NCBI RefSeq assembly: GCF_004054195.1
Contig: NZ_SBIW01000012.1
Coordinates: 124,001-188,000, forward strand
Source of the DNA: Mucilaginibacter gilvus
GTDB lineage: Bacteria > Bacteroidota > Bacteroidia > Sphingobacteriales > Sphingobacteriaceae
DNA: 64,000 nt
Direction: 5' to 3'
Under the pieces are notes generated by a model. It had not been told where the DNA came from. It saw only the letters and a program-made list of their open reading frames with translations, and searched no databases. Positions 32,979 to 41,267 of this stretch are shown piece by piece. The position numbers were made by a program, and so were the translations under genes. Numbering within the stretch: position 1 is the first letter of the stretch; every line of letters begins with the position of its first letter.

Positions 32979-34397
32979 ATGCAAAGCAAAAAGCGAGTGC
33001 TGTTTTATTTAGTGGACGGCGCCCATAGCGAGGTACTGCCCGAATTGATAGAACAGGGCCTTTTACCCAATATAAAACGTATTATAGACGAAGGTACTTA
33101 CCGCAAGGCTACTACCTGTTTCCCTTCTACCACCGGCCCGGCGTATTTGCCGTTTTTAACCGGCCACTTCCCCGGCACGCAGGATATTACCGGGATCCGC
33201 TGGTTTGATAAAAAGGAATTTAAACGCACCCGCTGGAACAAGAACGCTATGCGCAGCTACTGCGGCCCCGAAGCAGCCTGGTTTAATACCGATATGCACC
33301 CCGATAAGCCAACGCTGTTTGAGCTGATGGGCGAATCGTACAATATGTACAACATGATCACCCGCAACGTACCCGATGAATACGATCTGGGTAAAAAGGG
33401 CAAGGGCTGGTTGTACACCAAAGCACATTTTAAACAGATCCACCACCCGGTAGACCTGCAGGGGCATGACCGTATTATGGATATGCTGAACGCCGGTAAG
33501 GATTTCGATTTTCTGTTCGCGGTGTTCCCAAGTGTGGATTGGGATTCGCACTACCACCATATTCGCGATGAGCGCACCATTGAAGCTTATAAAATTGTAG
33601 ACCGTAGCCTGGGCACTGTACGCGCCAAACTGGAGCATAAAGGCTGGTGGGACGATACCCTGTTTGTAATGACATCCGACCATGGGCTTACCCCAACCAC
33701 CAAGCACCTCGACCTGGGCGACTGGATGACCAACAACGGCTTAAAATCTGTTTACTACCCGGTTATCTGGAAGCAAAACCCAAAATCGGCGGTGATGATA
33801 TCGGGTAACTCCTTCGGCAGTATTCACTTGCTGGATCATGAGGGCGACCATGTGCTTCGCGAAGCAGAGATCGTAAAGATCATGGGGCAGGAACGCCTGG
33901 AGAAACTGATCAAAGAAGACGCAGTAGATTTTGCCATTTACCGTGGCGAAGAGGAGCAAACCTTCATCATTCACAATCGTGAGGGTAAGGCCAAAATTGC
34001 GGTGAAAGATGATGTTTTCGCCTACGAACCATTAACAGCTGATGTGCTTAAGTACGGTGGCAAAATTGAGGCCACCGGTCACCGCGCTATATTGGACGCC
34101 ACTTTTGAAACAGACTACCCGGATGCTATCTTCCAGATCTACCAACTTTTCCAAAGCCGCAGGGCAGGGGATATTGTGATAAGCGCCTCGGTTGGTTACG
34201 ATCTGCGCGATTTTTGGGAATACCCCGAGCACCTGGGCTCGCATGGGTCGCTGCATCGCCAGCACATTCACGTGCCTTTAATATACAACCAAAAAGGCTG
34301 GAACACCCGCCCGGCGCGTACCGCCGACCTGTTCGACAGCATCCTGAAATGGAAAGGCATCGTGCCTGAAAAATCGGAAGGCGAGCCATTATTTTAA
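32979..34397 (+). CDS. Alkaline-phosphatase-superfamily phosphodiesterase
   Basis: The 472-residue protein belongs to the type I phosphodiesterase/nucleotide pyrophosphatase branch of the alkaline phosphatase superfamily. The first metal Asp is at position 13 (YLVDGAH), and the nucleophile is Thr51 or Thr52 in FPSTTGPAYLPFLTG. Later metal ligands are in FPSVDWDSHYHH and MTSDHGLTPT, and a His lies in SHGSLHRQH. There is no signal peptide, so it should act in the cytoplasm or at the inner membrane. The next gene, 31 bp downstream, is a flippase-like membrane protein, which suggests a lipid-linked or polyprenyl-linked phosphate substrate. The substrate is not known. Confidence 0.85.
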   Translation: MQSKKRVLFYLVDGAHSEVLPELIEQGLLPNIKRIIDEGTYRKATTCFPSTTGPAYLPFLTGHFPGTQDITGIRWFDKKEFKRTRWNKNAMRSYCGPEAAWFNTDMHPDKPTLFELMGESYNMYNMITRNVPDEYDLGKKGKGWLYTKAHFKQIHHPVDLQGHDRIMDMLNAGKDFDFLFAVFPSVDWDSHYHHIRDERTIEAYKIVDRSLGTVRAKLEHKGWWDDTLFVMTSDHGLTPTTKHLDLGDWMTNNGLKSVYYPVIWKQNPKSAVMISGNSFGSIHLLDHEGDHVLREAEIVKIMGQERLEKLIKEDAVDFAIYRGEEEQTFIIHNREGKAKIAVKDDVFAYEPLTADVLKYGGKIEATGHRAILDATFETDYPDAIFQIYQLFQSRRAGDIVISASVGYDLRDFWEYPEHLGSHGSLHRQHIHVPLIYNQKGWNTRPARTADLFDSILKWKGIVPEKSEGEPLF

Positions 34398-34428
34398 TAT
34401 ATTAGCCAAGTAAATTTCGCATCTATAA

Positions 34429-35502
34429 ATGACTGAACAGGAAGCCATTAAAGCAGACAAGCAAGAAGTAAATAAAGTATTCAATAAAAGCGTTATTATC
34501 AAAGGCGCTCTTTGGTTCGCGTTGATCACGGTTATTACCATAGCCGGTATATTTTTTTACAACAATACCGGCGATACAGTAAAGGCGCTTCAGCATATTT
34601 CTTATAAATACGTGGCCATTTGCTTTTTAATGCTTTTTGTAGATCTGATGCTGGGCAGCTGGCGAAACCATATCTACATCCGCAAGCTGGCACCCGGCGT
34701 ATCGCATTGGGTGAGCTTTAGGGCAAACGTGGCCAATATGTTTATGGGCGCGGTTACCCCTGCACATGGCGGCGCGGGTCCGGCTCAAATTTTTGTGTAC
34801 ACCAGCAACGGCGTAACATTTATTGATGCTTTTGCTGTGAGCCTTATCAATATGGGTGCTACGCTGATTTTTATGCCATTGGCAGGCTTTGTAGCTATTA
34901 TGCTGATGGATACCAGCGCTATCAGTAGTGTTATCCCTGCCATGCTTAAGTATGGGTTTAGCTTTTTCCTGTTATTTTTATTGGCTTTTTTGCTGGCATT
35001 TTGGAAACCGTTATGGGTTGGTGCCATCATCAAAAAAATTGCCGGCGGCCTGGCGATTATCTTCCCAAAAAGGAAGGATAAGTTAGCCAACTGGGCGCAA
35101 AACTCTTTTACCAGTATCAGCAAATACCAGCAAACTTGTAGTGTTATTATCAGGCAGCACCCGTTTTTGTTCCCGCTGAGTTTGGTGATCACCACGCTGC
35201 TTTACCTGAATAAGTACTGCCTGCAATACGTTATTTTGCTTGGCCTTGGGCTTAGCGCCAGCCTGGTACAGGTGATCAGCATACAGGTGCTTATTCAGTT
35301 CATGATCTATTTTGCACCGAGCCCGGGCGGCAGCGGCTTTGCCGAACTGGCGGTTTCGGTATTGTTCCGCAAGATAGTACCCAATGGCATGATCCCTATT
35401 TTTACTTTGCTGCAGCGCTCATTCCTGTTGTTTTTCCCTGCGCTGGTTGGGGCCTATGTGGTCATCAGCTTGCTGCGAAAGCAAACCTTGAAGAAAGGGT
35501 AG
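34429..35502 (+). CDS. Lysylphosphatidylglycerol-synthase-type flippase domain protein
   Basis: The 357-residue protein has eight to nine membrane helices and the LPG-synthase TM domain pattern. FRANVANMFMGAVTPAHGGAGPAQIF (given here as FRANVANMFMGAVTP then AHGGAGPAQIF), FAPSPGGSGFAELAVSV and a C-terminal VVISLLRKQ match. The catalytic aminoacyl-transferase domain of MprF is absent, so it is the flippase-like part alone. Such proteins move lipids or lipid-linked molecules across the inner membrane. It follows the phosphodiesterase gene by 31 bp and probably shares its promoter. The pair suggests a two-step lipid modification or turnover route, which is inference. Confidence 0.85.
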   Translation: MTEQEAIKADKQEVNKVFNKSVIIKGALWFALITVITIAGIFFYNNTGDTVKALQHISYKYVAICFLMLFVDLMLGSWRNHIYIRKLAPGVSHWVSFRANVANMFMGAVTPAHGGAGPAQIFVYTSNGVTFIDAFAVSLINMGATLIFMPLAGFVAIMLMDTSAISSVIPAMLKYGFSFFLLFLLAFLLAFWKPLWVGAIIKKIAGGLAIIFPKRKDKLANWAQNSFTSISKYQQTCSVIIRQHPFLFPLSLVITTLLYLNKYCLQYVILLGLGLSASLVQVISIQVLIQFMIYFAPSPGGSGFAELAVSVLFRKIVPNGMIPIFTLLQRSFLLFFPALVGAYVVISLLRKQTLKKG

Positions 35503-35593
35503 AACTGCATTAAATGTGGCGAAGATTTGGAAGTGATTTTCACTGTAACATACGCCCGTTAAACTGCGTAAGGTATATACAAACCACGCTATA

Positions 35594-36283
35594 ATGAAAC
35601 TTAAACCTTTACTTTTCGCATGCTTTTTATTGGCAGGCTTATCAACCTTTGCACAGGAGAAACCTATTACTTTTGGCTTTAAAGCCGGAATTGGTGTTAC
35701 AAGTTTTTCGCGCCCAAGAAATGAAGATATTATTATCGCGAATGATGACAAAGCTATTTCCGGTTTTACCGGCGGTGCCTATGCCAGTTTTACTATTGGG
35801 CGTATCTCGCTTCAACCGGGTGTGAATTATGTTACCAAAGGTGCCAAAACTACCGAAGACACCTTTGGGGGCGATATCGTATTCCGCACTTATGGTAAGC
35901 TACGGTTATCTTATTTGCAGGTTCCAATAAATGTTATTTACAATCTTCCCGTAAAAGGGGGCAGTTTCTTTTTAGGCGGCGGTCCCTATATAGCAAAGGG
36001 GCTAAAGGCGAGCTTCACCCCTGCCTCCCTTGACAACGGACCTGATAATAACGGCGATTTTGATCCTATATCCTATGAGTTTGGCGACAAAAGTTTCCGC
36101 AGTTTTAAAAGTTTCGATTACGGTGCCAACTTATTGGCTGGCTTTAGGATAAGCAACGGCTTACAGTTTAACTTCGGGTACGAATTGGGTCTTTCCAATA
36201 TCCAACCCAACAACCCGTATTATTACTATAGCAGCACCAAAACCCGCAGCCTTATTTTTTCTCTCGGTTATCAGATCCCGTAG
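35594..36283 (+). CDS. PorT-like outer-membrane beta-barrel protein
   Basis: The 229-residue protein has a signal peptide (LLFACFLLAGLSTFAQ, cleavage after about residue 21) and then an eight-strand barrel pattern of the outer membrane protein beta-barrel family. ITFGFKAGIGVTSF, AYASFTIGRISLQPGVNYVT, LSYLQVPINVIYNLPV, FFLGGGPYIAKGLKA and GLQFNFGYELGLSNI are typical strands. A loop with PNNPYYYYSSTKTR precedes the last strand, which ends in a hydrophobic residue plus Pro. It is a small single-gene unit. Substrate is unknown. Confidence 0.8.
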   Translation: MKLKPLLFACFLLAGLSTFAQEKPITFGFKAGIGVTSFSRPRNEDIIIANDDKAISGFTGGAYASFTIGRISLQPGVNYVTKGAKTTEDTFGGDIVFRTYGKLRLSYLQVPINVIYNLPVKGGSFFLGGGPYIAKGLKASFTPASLDNGPDNNGDFDPISYEFGDKSFRSFKSFDYGANLLAGFRISNGLQFNFGYELGLSNIQPNNPYYYYSSTKTRSLIFSLGYQIP

Positions 36284-36473
36284 TTTGGATGTCGAATTTT
36301 TCTGTTCCGCAGAAATTTCTAATAAAGGAGGTTTTATTAAATATCGATTTTTTGGCACACCTATGGTACACCCCTCCCTATGGGAAACTTTTCAAACATC
36401 CTTGCCATTGTTTTCAAGTGTTCTCCAGCACGTATAATTTTGCTAATGAGCGCAAAAGCTGTAGCTTTAAGGT

Positions 36474-37526
36474 ATGATGAAGAAAATACTCCTGCTGTTG
36501 TTTCCGGTTATTTGCCTGTTTTTGCTGTCGCTCGCAAAAAGCGACTCCAATACTATCGCCACAGGTAAACAGCCGCAAATTGCTGTCGACAACAAAAATA
36601 CCGTTAGGGTTGCCTATGGCGAGGCCGATGATATATTTTGCGTTATATCAACAAACGGCGGGGTGAGTTTTTCTAAGCCATTATTGGTAGCGCATGTGAA
36701 GGATATGCATTTGGGTATGGCCCGCGGGCCGCAAATTGCAAGCTCGGCCAGTTGTACGGTTATTACGGCGATGGATAAGGCTGGGGCGATACATTGGTTC
36801 AGGCTTAACCATGCTACCGGGAACTGGGCAACCTTGGGCACCGTTAATGATCTAAGGGGTTCGGCACCCGAGGGGCTGATGAGCATCGCCGCCGATAAGG
36901 CTGATAACTTTTACGCCGTTTGGCTGGATACCCGCACTGGTGGCAACAACCAGGTTTACTTCGCGTCGTTAAAGCCAGGTGCTTCGGCTTGGGGGAAAAA
37001 CATTATAGCCTACCGCAGCCCCGATGGGCATGTTTGCGAATGCTGCAAACCCAACATAGCGGTTAAGGGTGGCGAGGTTGCTATCATGTTTCGTAACTGG
37101 CTAATGGGATCGCGCGATCTGTATGTAGCCAGGTCGGTAAACGGCGGTAAAACCTTTGGCGCAGCCGAAAAATTAGGCCTGAGTACCTGGAAATTGAACG
37201 CCTGTACCATGGATGGTGGCGGCATCCTGTTGGGCGATAAGGACGCTGTTTATACCACCTGGCAACGCAAAGGCGATGTATACTTCGCCCGGCCCGGCCA
37301 GCCCGAAATCTTTATAGCCAAAGGGCGCAACTGTGATATTGCCGGCACGGGCGATAACGTTGCTGTAACCTATCAGAGTAATGATACCGTGAGGGTGGTA
37401 TCTCTCAAAAATAAAAAAACAACCAGCATAGATAAGGGGGCGTTCCTGCAGTCAAGCGTGCTGGCCAACAATAAAACGCTTTGCGTTTGGGAACAAGCTG
37501 GGGTGGTTAAGTTCAGGCTGTTATAA
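36474..37526 (+). CDS. Sialidase-like beta-propeller protein, secreted
   Basis: The 350-residue protein has a signal peptide (ILLLLFPVICLFLLSLA) and then repeated strand-loop segments (IAVDNKNTVRVAYGEAD, SIAADKADNFYAVWLDTRTG, LYVARSVNGGKTFG) of the BNR/sialidase-like propeller type. Asp-box-like turns (STNGGVSF, SVNGGKTF) are present at about 50 and 220. The Arg triad and catalytic Tyr of a true sialidase are not evident, so I do not call an enzyme. An unusual HVCECCKPN cluster sits near residue 187, with cysteines that may form disulfides or bind metal. Two ATGs are adjacent (36474, 36477). No partner gene is clear. Confidence 0.7.
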   Translation: MMKKILLLLFPVICLFLLSLAKSDSNTIATGKQPQIAVDNKNTVRVAYGEADDIFCVISTNGGVSFSKPLLVAHVKDMHLGMARGPQIASSASCTVITAMDKAGAIHWFRLNHATGNWATLGTVNDLRGSAPEGLMSIAADKADNFYAVWLDTRTGGNNQVYFASLKPGASAWGKNIIAYRSPDGHVCECCKPNIAVKGGEVAIMFRNWLMGSRDLYVARSVNGGKTFGAAEKLGLSTWKLNACTMDGGGILLGDKDAVYTTWQRKGDVYFARPGQPEIFIAKGRNCDIAGTGDNVAVTYQSNDTVRVVSLKNKKTTSIDKGAFLQSSVLANNKTLCVWEQAGVVKFRLL

Positions 37527-37603
37527 ACTTAGGCTAAATAATATTTAGTATTGCCTTGTCAACAGTATCAATGTATTAATGTACATCTTCGTACGTCAGG
37601 CCC

Positions 37604-37972
37604 ATGTATGCTAACCCAATTTTATACTTAAAACTATTAGGCATAACCGTCCTCTCTGTTTTTGTATGCATTTTTATTGCCGTGAGTATAACGGGCAGTC
37701 GCGAAAGCGGCATGGCTTATGGTATATACGCAGGCATTATTACCGGTAATCTGATTACCACCATGCTCGGCAAACGCCCCTGGCTTTTTGTAATTATTCA
37801 ACTGTTTCTTTACTGTATTATTTTAGGCGGCCTGCTCTACGCTTTGCTATATTCCTCTTTCATGCCGTTAGCGGATGGCCTTAGCGTGGTAGTTATTGTG
37901 CTGTCGATGATAATCGCTTTGGAAGGCGCTAATTACCTTGCCGGTAGGCTAAGCACAAGGCGCTTAGGGTAG
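37604..37972 (+). CDS. Small four-helix membrane protein
   Basis: The 122-residue product has about four membrane helices (LLGITVLSVFVCIFIAVSI, MAYGIYAGIITGNLITTML, LFVIIQLFLYCIILGGLLYA, GLSVVVIVLSMIIALEGANY). It ends with a basic tail (LSTRRLG). I do not recognise a family. No signal for export other than the helices is seen. It follows the propeller gene by 77 bp on the same strand. A broken coding fragment lies directly downstream at 37975. Confidence 0.55.
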   Translation: MYANPILYLKLLGITVLSVFVCIFIAVSITGSRESGMAYGIYAGIITGNLITTMLGKRPWLFVIIQLFLYCIILGGLLYALLYSSFMPLADGLSVVVIVLSMIIALEGANYLAGRLSTRRLG

Positions 37973-37974
37973 AT

Positions 37975-38123
37975 TTTAGCGCCAAAACCAGTGGCGGCGA
38001 ATTTTTGGACGAAGAATACCGCCGCAAACCCGGCCAATGGAAAATGTACTACCGCGCGGCAAACCGGTGATCATCGCCGCCCGCGAGGAAGTAGCCGCCT
38101 GGTTAAAGGAATTGGAGAAATAA
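37975..38123 (+). pseudogene. Degenerate coding fragment with an apparent frameshift
   Basis: One frame reads FSAKTSGGEFLDEEYRR, then KPGQWKMYYRAANR and stops at a TGA at 38068-38070. A second frame from 38058 continues GKPVIIAAREEVAAWLKELE to a TAA at 38121-38123. Joined, they look like the C-terminus of one helical protein with a frameshift near 38057. There is no start codon and no ribosome-binding context. The family is not recognised. The rest of the interval to 38299 holds a terminator-like hairpin and a -7 box. Confidence 0.45.
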
Positions 38124-38147
38124 ACGTTTATTTGTCAACTACAAAAG

Positions 38148-38173
38148 CCAGCGGTTAATAGCCGGTGGTTTTT
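38148..38173 (+). terminator. Terminator-like hairpin
   Basis: CCAGCGG and CCGGTGG pair with one mismatch around TTAATAG and are followed by TTTTTG. It lies just after the degenerate coding fragment. Confidence 0.45.
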
Positions 38174-38256
38174 GTGTTTTGTAAATGGGTAACTTCGTAC
38201 CTCGCCAGGAAGGACCGGCCCTGCGGAGTTAAAAAAAATCATTTTCCGGTGTTTGT

Positions 38257-38264
38257 TAGTTTTG
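38257..38264 (+). promoter_or_regulatory. Bacteroidota -7 box TAGTTTTG
   Basis: TAGTTTTG matches TAnnTTTG and lies 35 bp before the ATG at 38300. A perfect -33 TTTG is not present. Confidence 0.5.
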
Positions 38265-38299
38265 TAAGAGTATATTTAAGCCCATAAACACTAAACCTT

Positions 38300-38947
38300 A
38301 TGCGCAAAACTATTCTACTTTTCCTTTGCTGCTGCACGTTATCTGCAAAAGCACAAAAAGTATTTAACAGCGGTTATTTTTATGATAACGACGGCAAAAA
38401 GGTCCGCGGGCTTATCACCTTTGTACCATCGGACGATAAATTTTATTACAAAACAGTAAAGACCGCCGATGCGGAAAAGATCAAGATAGAAGACATCAAA
38501 GCCCTGGTATTGATACGCCTGAATGAGAATGACAGCCTAACAGTACTCACGCAGGACGGTAAGGACAATAAAAAATACTTTGGCAAGGTCATCGCCGTTA
38601 CCCCTACAACTCACCTGTATTACAAATTCAAATCCACCTCCAGCGGCGGAATGGTGATAAGCCAAAGCCCGTCCTATAATTCGATGGGCAACGGTGGTTC
38701 ACACATCACAAATAATTATAGCTGGCAAATGTCTCCGTATTACTCCTCCTCAAAAGCGATACCGATGTACCAGGACGGTAATACAACTTACGAGTTAACT
38801 AAAGGAAATTATATTGAAGTGCTGAGCAAAGCATTTGCCGACGTGCCCGACTTAGTGAAACAGCTGCAAAACGAAGAATTTAAGTTTAAAGAACTGGATA
38901 AAATCCTGGCAGAATATCGCTGGAGGACAAAATACCAGGGAAATTAG
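38300..38947 (+). CDS. Secreted hypothetical protein
   Basis: The 215-residue protein has a signal peptide (ILLFLCCCTLSAKA, cleavage about residue 19). The N-terminal half has strands with an FNSGYFYDNDGKKVRGLITF start. The middle has a low-complexity Ser/Asn/Tyr loop (SPSYNSMGNGGSHITNNYSW). The C-terminus is helical (FADVPDLVKQLQNEEFKFKE). I do not recognise a family. It is probably periplasmic or outer-membrane associated. A -7 box lies 35 bp upstream. No operon partner is seen. Confidence 0.6.
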   Translation: MRKTILLFLCCCTLSAKAQKVFNSGYFYDNDGKKVRGLITFVPSDDKFYYKTVKTADAEKIKIEDIKALVLIRLNENDSLTVLTQDGKDNKKYFGKVIAVTPTTHLYYKFKSTSSGGMVISQSPSYNSMGNGGSHITNNYSWQMSPYYSSSKAIPMYQDGNTTYELTKGNYIEVLSKAFADVPDLVKQLQNEEFKFKELDKILAEYRWRTKYQGN

Positions 38948-39058
38948 TACTAAACATCATCAGAATATATATATGTCGCTGTGAGGTGCTTTCTAATGCG
39001 AAATTTTCTATCGCTGGGCCTTTTCAAAGAGACACCTGTACGGTGGGATCCCGTTCCT

Positions 39059-39154
39059 GCAGGGGCTCTCGACAGAGAGCCCTGCGCTTTAGGGCGGTAA
39101 TGAATTACCATTGATGGACCCGCCATCCGGGAATGTGCTAAATCCTCAGGGTCC
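39059..39154. repeat. Structured intergenic element with three hairpins
   Basis: GCAGGGGCTCTC (39059-39070) pairs with GAGAGCCCTGC (39075-39085) with one bulge. GGTAAT (39096-39101) pairs with ATTACC (39104-39109). GGACCC (39116-39121) pairs with GGGTCC (39149-39154). The 342-bp interval 38948-39289 has no convincing gene. The element could be a repeat or a regulatory RNA. Confidence 0.5.
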
Positions 39155-39289
39155 TTTTCAAATAGATTCAGAGCGGGCTGTTTTTTTATTTTTAATTAAA
39201 TTATACTCCAAAAATCGATATCAAATTGCTTTGGCAAATAATAATATTATATTTATTGCTGTTTTCCGCTCCCTACTAATACAATTTAA

Positions 39290-41065
39290 ATGATTGAGAA
39301 CACCTTTGGGATGAACATCATTCCAGATAATGACATAGAACGCTTAAGTGCGCTAAAACGATACCGCATTATGGATACTCCGTCCGAAGCGTCGTTTGAT
39401 AATATTGCAAAGCTGTGTACTCAAATTTTCAATGTTCCTATTTCTTTGGTGTCCCTGGTAGATGCAGAACGTGTTTTTTTTAAGGCCAATGTCGGCATGG
39501 GTAATGCTAAAGAAGCCAATCGCGGCAAAAGCCTTTGCGCGCTTGCCGTATTAAGCGACGATGTTACCGTTTTTGAAGACGCGCTAAAAGAGCCCTGCCT
39601 TATGGCCAACCCAAACGTGGCCGGCGATTTTGGGTTGCGGTTTTATGCAGGCGCCCCGCTTATTACTTACGATGGTTTCCTGATAGGCACCTTATGTATC
39701 ATCGACAAAAAAGCAAGATCTTTTTCAGAAAAAGAGAAGACTATTTTAGCAGGCATGGCTACCGCCATTATGGACCAGGTTGAACTACGCCTATCGGCGC
39801 TGGATGAAATAGACAAACACCTTGGCTTATCCAAACAGGCCGACGAGCAGCGCGAGGAAATTTATGCTATGAACGAAGAGTTGACGGCAACAAACGAAGA
39901 ACTGCGGGAATCGCAGGAGGAGCTGATAGCGTCCGCAAATAGCCTGGCAAACGTAAATGAAGAGCTGGCGGCATCTAATGAAGAGTTGGTAGTTTCGCAA
40001 ATCGAATTGCAGAATTCTATAGAAGAGATAGAAGCCTCAGCAGAAACACTACGTATGATAACCGATAATATGCCACAACTGGCCTGGATGGCTGATGGCA
40101 CGGGCTCTATTTATTGGTATAGCCAACGCTGGTTTGATTATACCGGCACCACGCTAAGCGACATGGTTGGCTGGGGTTGGCAAAAAGTACATCACCCCGA
40201 CCATGTACAGCGGGTAACTGAAAAGGTAAGTTACCATTTTAACAACGGCATTGTTTGGGAGGATATCTTCCCGCTTAAAGGTTCCGATGGCGAATACCGC
40301 TGGTTTTTGTCGCGCGCTATCCCATCAAAAAATGAAAAGGGGGAGGTGATTAGATGGTTTGGCACGAACACCGATATTACCGACCAACGCAAGCTGGAAC
40401 AGCAAAAGGATGATTTTTTAAGCATTGCCAGCCACGAGTTAAAAACGCCCATAACCAGCTTAAAGGCCTCGTTGCAGTTGTTGGATAAAATAAAAGATAA
40501 AGAATATTCGTCCATGCACATCAGGCTCATAGAGCAGTCTAACCGAAGCATGGAGAAAATGAGTGTGCTGGTTGATGAGCTTTTAAATATTCATCGCCTT
40601 ACCGATGGGCACCTGCATCTTAACAAAACCACTTTCACCATTGCCGAAATGCTGGACCTTTGCTGCAACCACGTACGGGTTGCCGGCAAGCACGAGTTGG
40701 TTTTTAGCGGCGATAAGGACCTGCAGATCCACGCCGACGAACACAGGGTAGACCAGGTGGTGGTAAACTTTGTGAACAACGCCGTAAAATACGCGCCCGA
40801 TTCTAAAGAGATCTATCTCATTGTAGAAAAGTTGGATGGGTTCGCAAAGGTGTCTGTTAAAGATACCGGCCCCGGCATTGCCCCCGAAAAACTACCCTAT
40901 ATATTCGACCGCTATTACCGTGCCGACCATTCTGGTCAGGCGTACAACGGTCTGGGCCTTGGGTTATATATTTCTGCCGAGATCATCAAAAAACACGATG
41001 GCCAAATAGGTGTGGAAAGCGAATTAGGCAAAGGAAGCACCTTTTGGTTTACCCTGCCGAGGTAA
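39290..41065 (+). CDS. GAF-PAS hybrid sensor histidine kinase
   Basis: The 591-residue protein has a GAF domain (about 20-165), then a coiled-coil linker with four NEEL-type repeats (TATNEELRESQEEL, AASNEELVVSQIEL, about 195-245). A PAS domain (about 255-370, MPQLAWMADGTGSIYW) follows, then a HisKA domain with His382 (SIASHELKTPI). The HATPase_c domain has the N box (VDQVVVNFVNNAVKYAPDS), G1 (DTGPGIAPE) and G2 (GLGLGLYISAEI). No membrane helix or receiver domain is seen, so it is a soluble orphan kinase sensing an internal or diffusible cue. No regulator is adjacent. The ATG at 39290 is chosen; an ATG eight codons later is possible. Confidence 0.93.
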   Translation: MIENTFGMNIIPDNDIERLSALKRYRIMDTPSEASFDNIAKLCTQIFNVPISLVSLVDAERVFFKANVGMGNAKEANRGKSLCALAVLSDDVTVFEDALKEPCLMANPNVAGDFGLRFYAGAPLITYDGFLIGTLCIIDKKARSFSEKEKTILAGMATAIMDQVELRLSALDEIDKHLGLSKQADEQREEIYAMNEELTATNEELRESQEELIASANSLANVNEELAASNEELVVSQIELQNSIEEIEASAETLRMITDNMPQLAWMADGTGSIYWYSQRWFDYTGTTLSDMVGWGWQKVHHPDHVQRVTEKVSYHFNNGIVWEDIFPLKGSDGEYRWFLSRAIPSKNEKGEVIRWFGTNTDITDQRKLEQQKDDFLSIASHELKTPITSLKASLQLLDKIKDKEYSSMHIRLIEQSNRSMEKMSVLVDELLNIHRLTDGHLHLNKTTFTIAEMLDLCCNHVRVAGKHELVFSGDKDLQIHADEHRVDQVVVNFVNNAVKYAPDSKEIYLIVEKLDGFAKVSVKDTGPGIAPEKLPYIFDRYYRADHSGQAYNGLGLGLYISAEIIKKHDGQIGVESELGKGSTFWFTLPR

Positions 41066-41082
41066 CAAAAGGACTAATAAAG

Positions 41083-41167
41083 CGTCATTGCAAGGCACGA
41101 AGCAATCTCTGAAATTTGCAGTTGTAAACTTTTCTCTCGGGAGATTGCTTCGTGCCTAGCAATGACG
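41083..41167. repeat. Long inverted repeat of REP type
   Basis: CGTCATTGCAAGGCACGAAG plus CAATCTC (41083-41109) and GAGATTGCTTCGTGCCTAGC plus AATGACG (41141-41167) are reverse complements over 27 bases with one mismatch and a 31-base spacer. From memory this matches a dispersed repeat of Sphingobacteriaceae genomes. It lies between convergent genes. Confidence 0.8.
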
Positions 41168-41217
41168 GAGGGAGAAAGAAAGTATGCTCCCGCCAACCAG
41201 CATACGGTTACAACAAA

Positions 41218-41247
41218 AAAGCCATCGGTTTTATAACCGATGGCTTT
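41218..41247. terminator. Bidirectional terminator hairpin
   Basis: AAAGCCATCGGTT and AACCGATGGCTTT form a perfect 13-bp stem with a 4-base loop, preceded by an A run. It separates the kinase gene from the convergent phosphomutase gene and can serve both. Confidence 0.8.
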
Positions 41248-41267
41248 CAATATTTAATAGCCAAGGT

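Noticed and set aside
39111..39293. 60-codon plus-strand frame before the kinase gene
   Set aside because: It runs through hairpin and AT-rich intergenic sequence and has no coding character.
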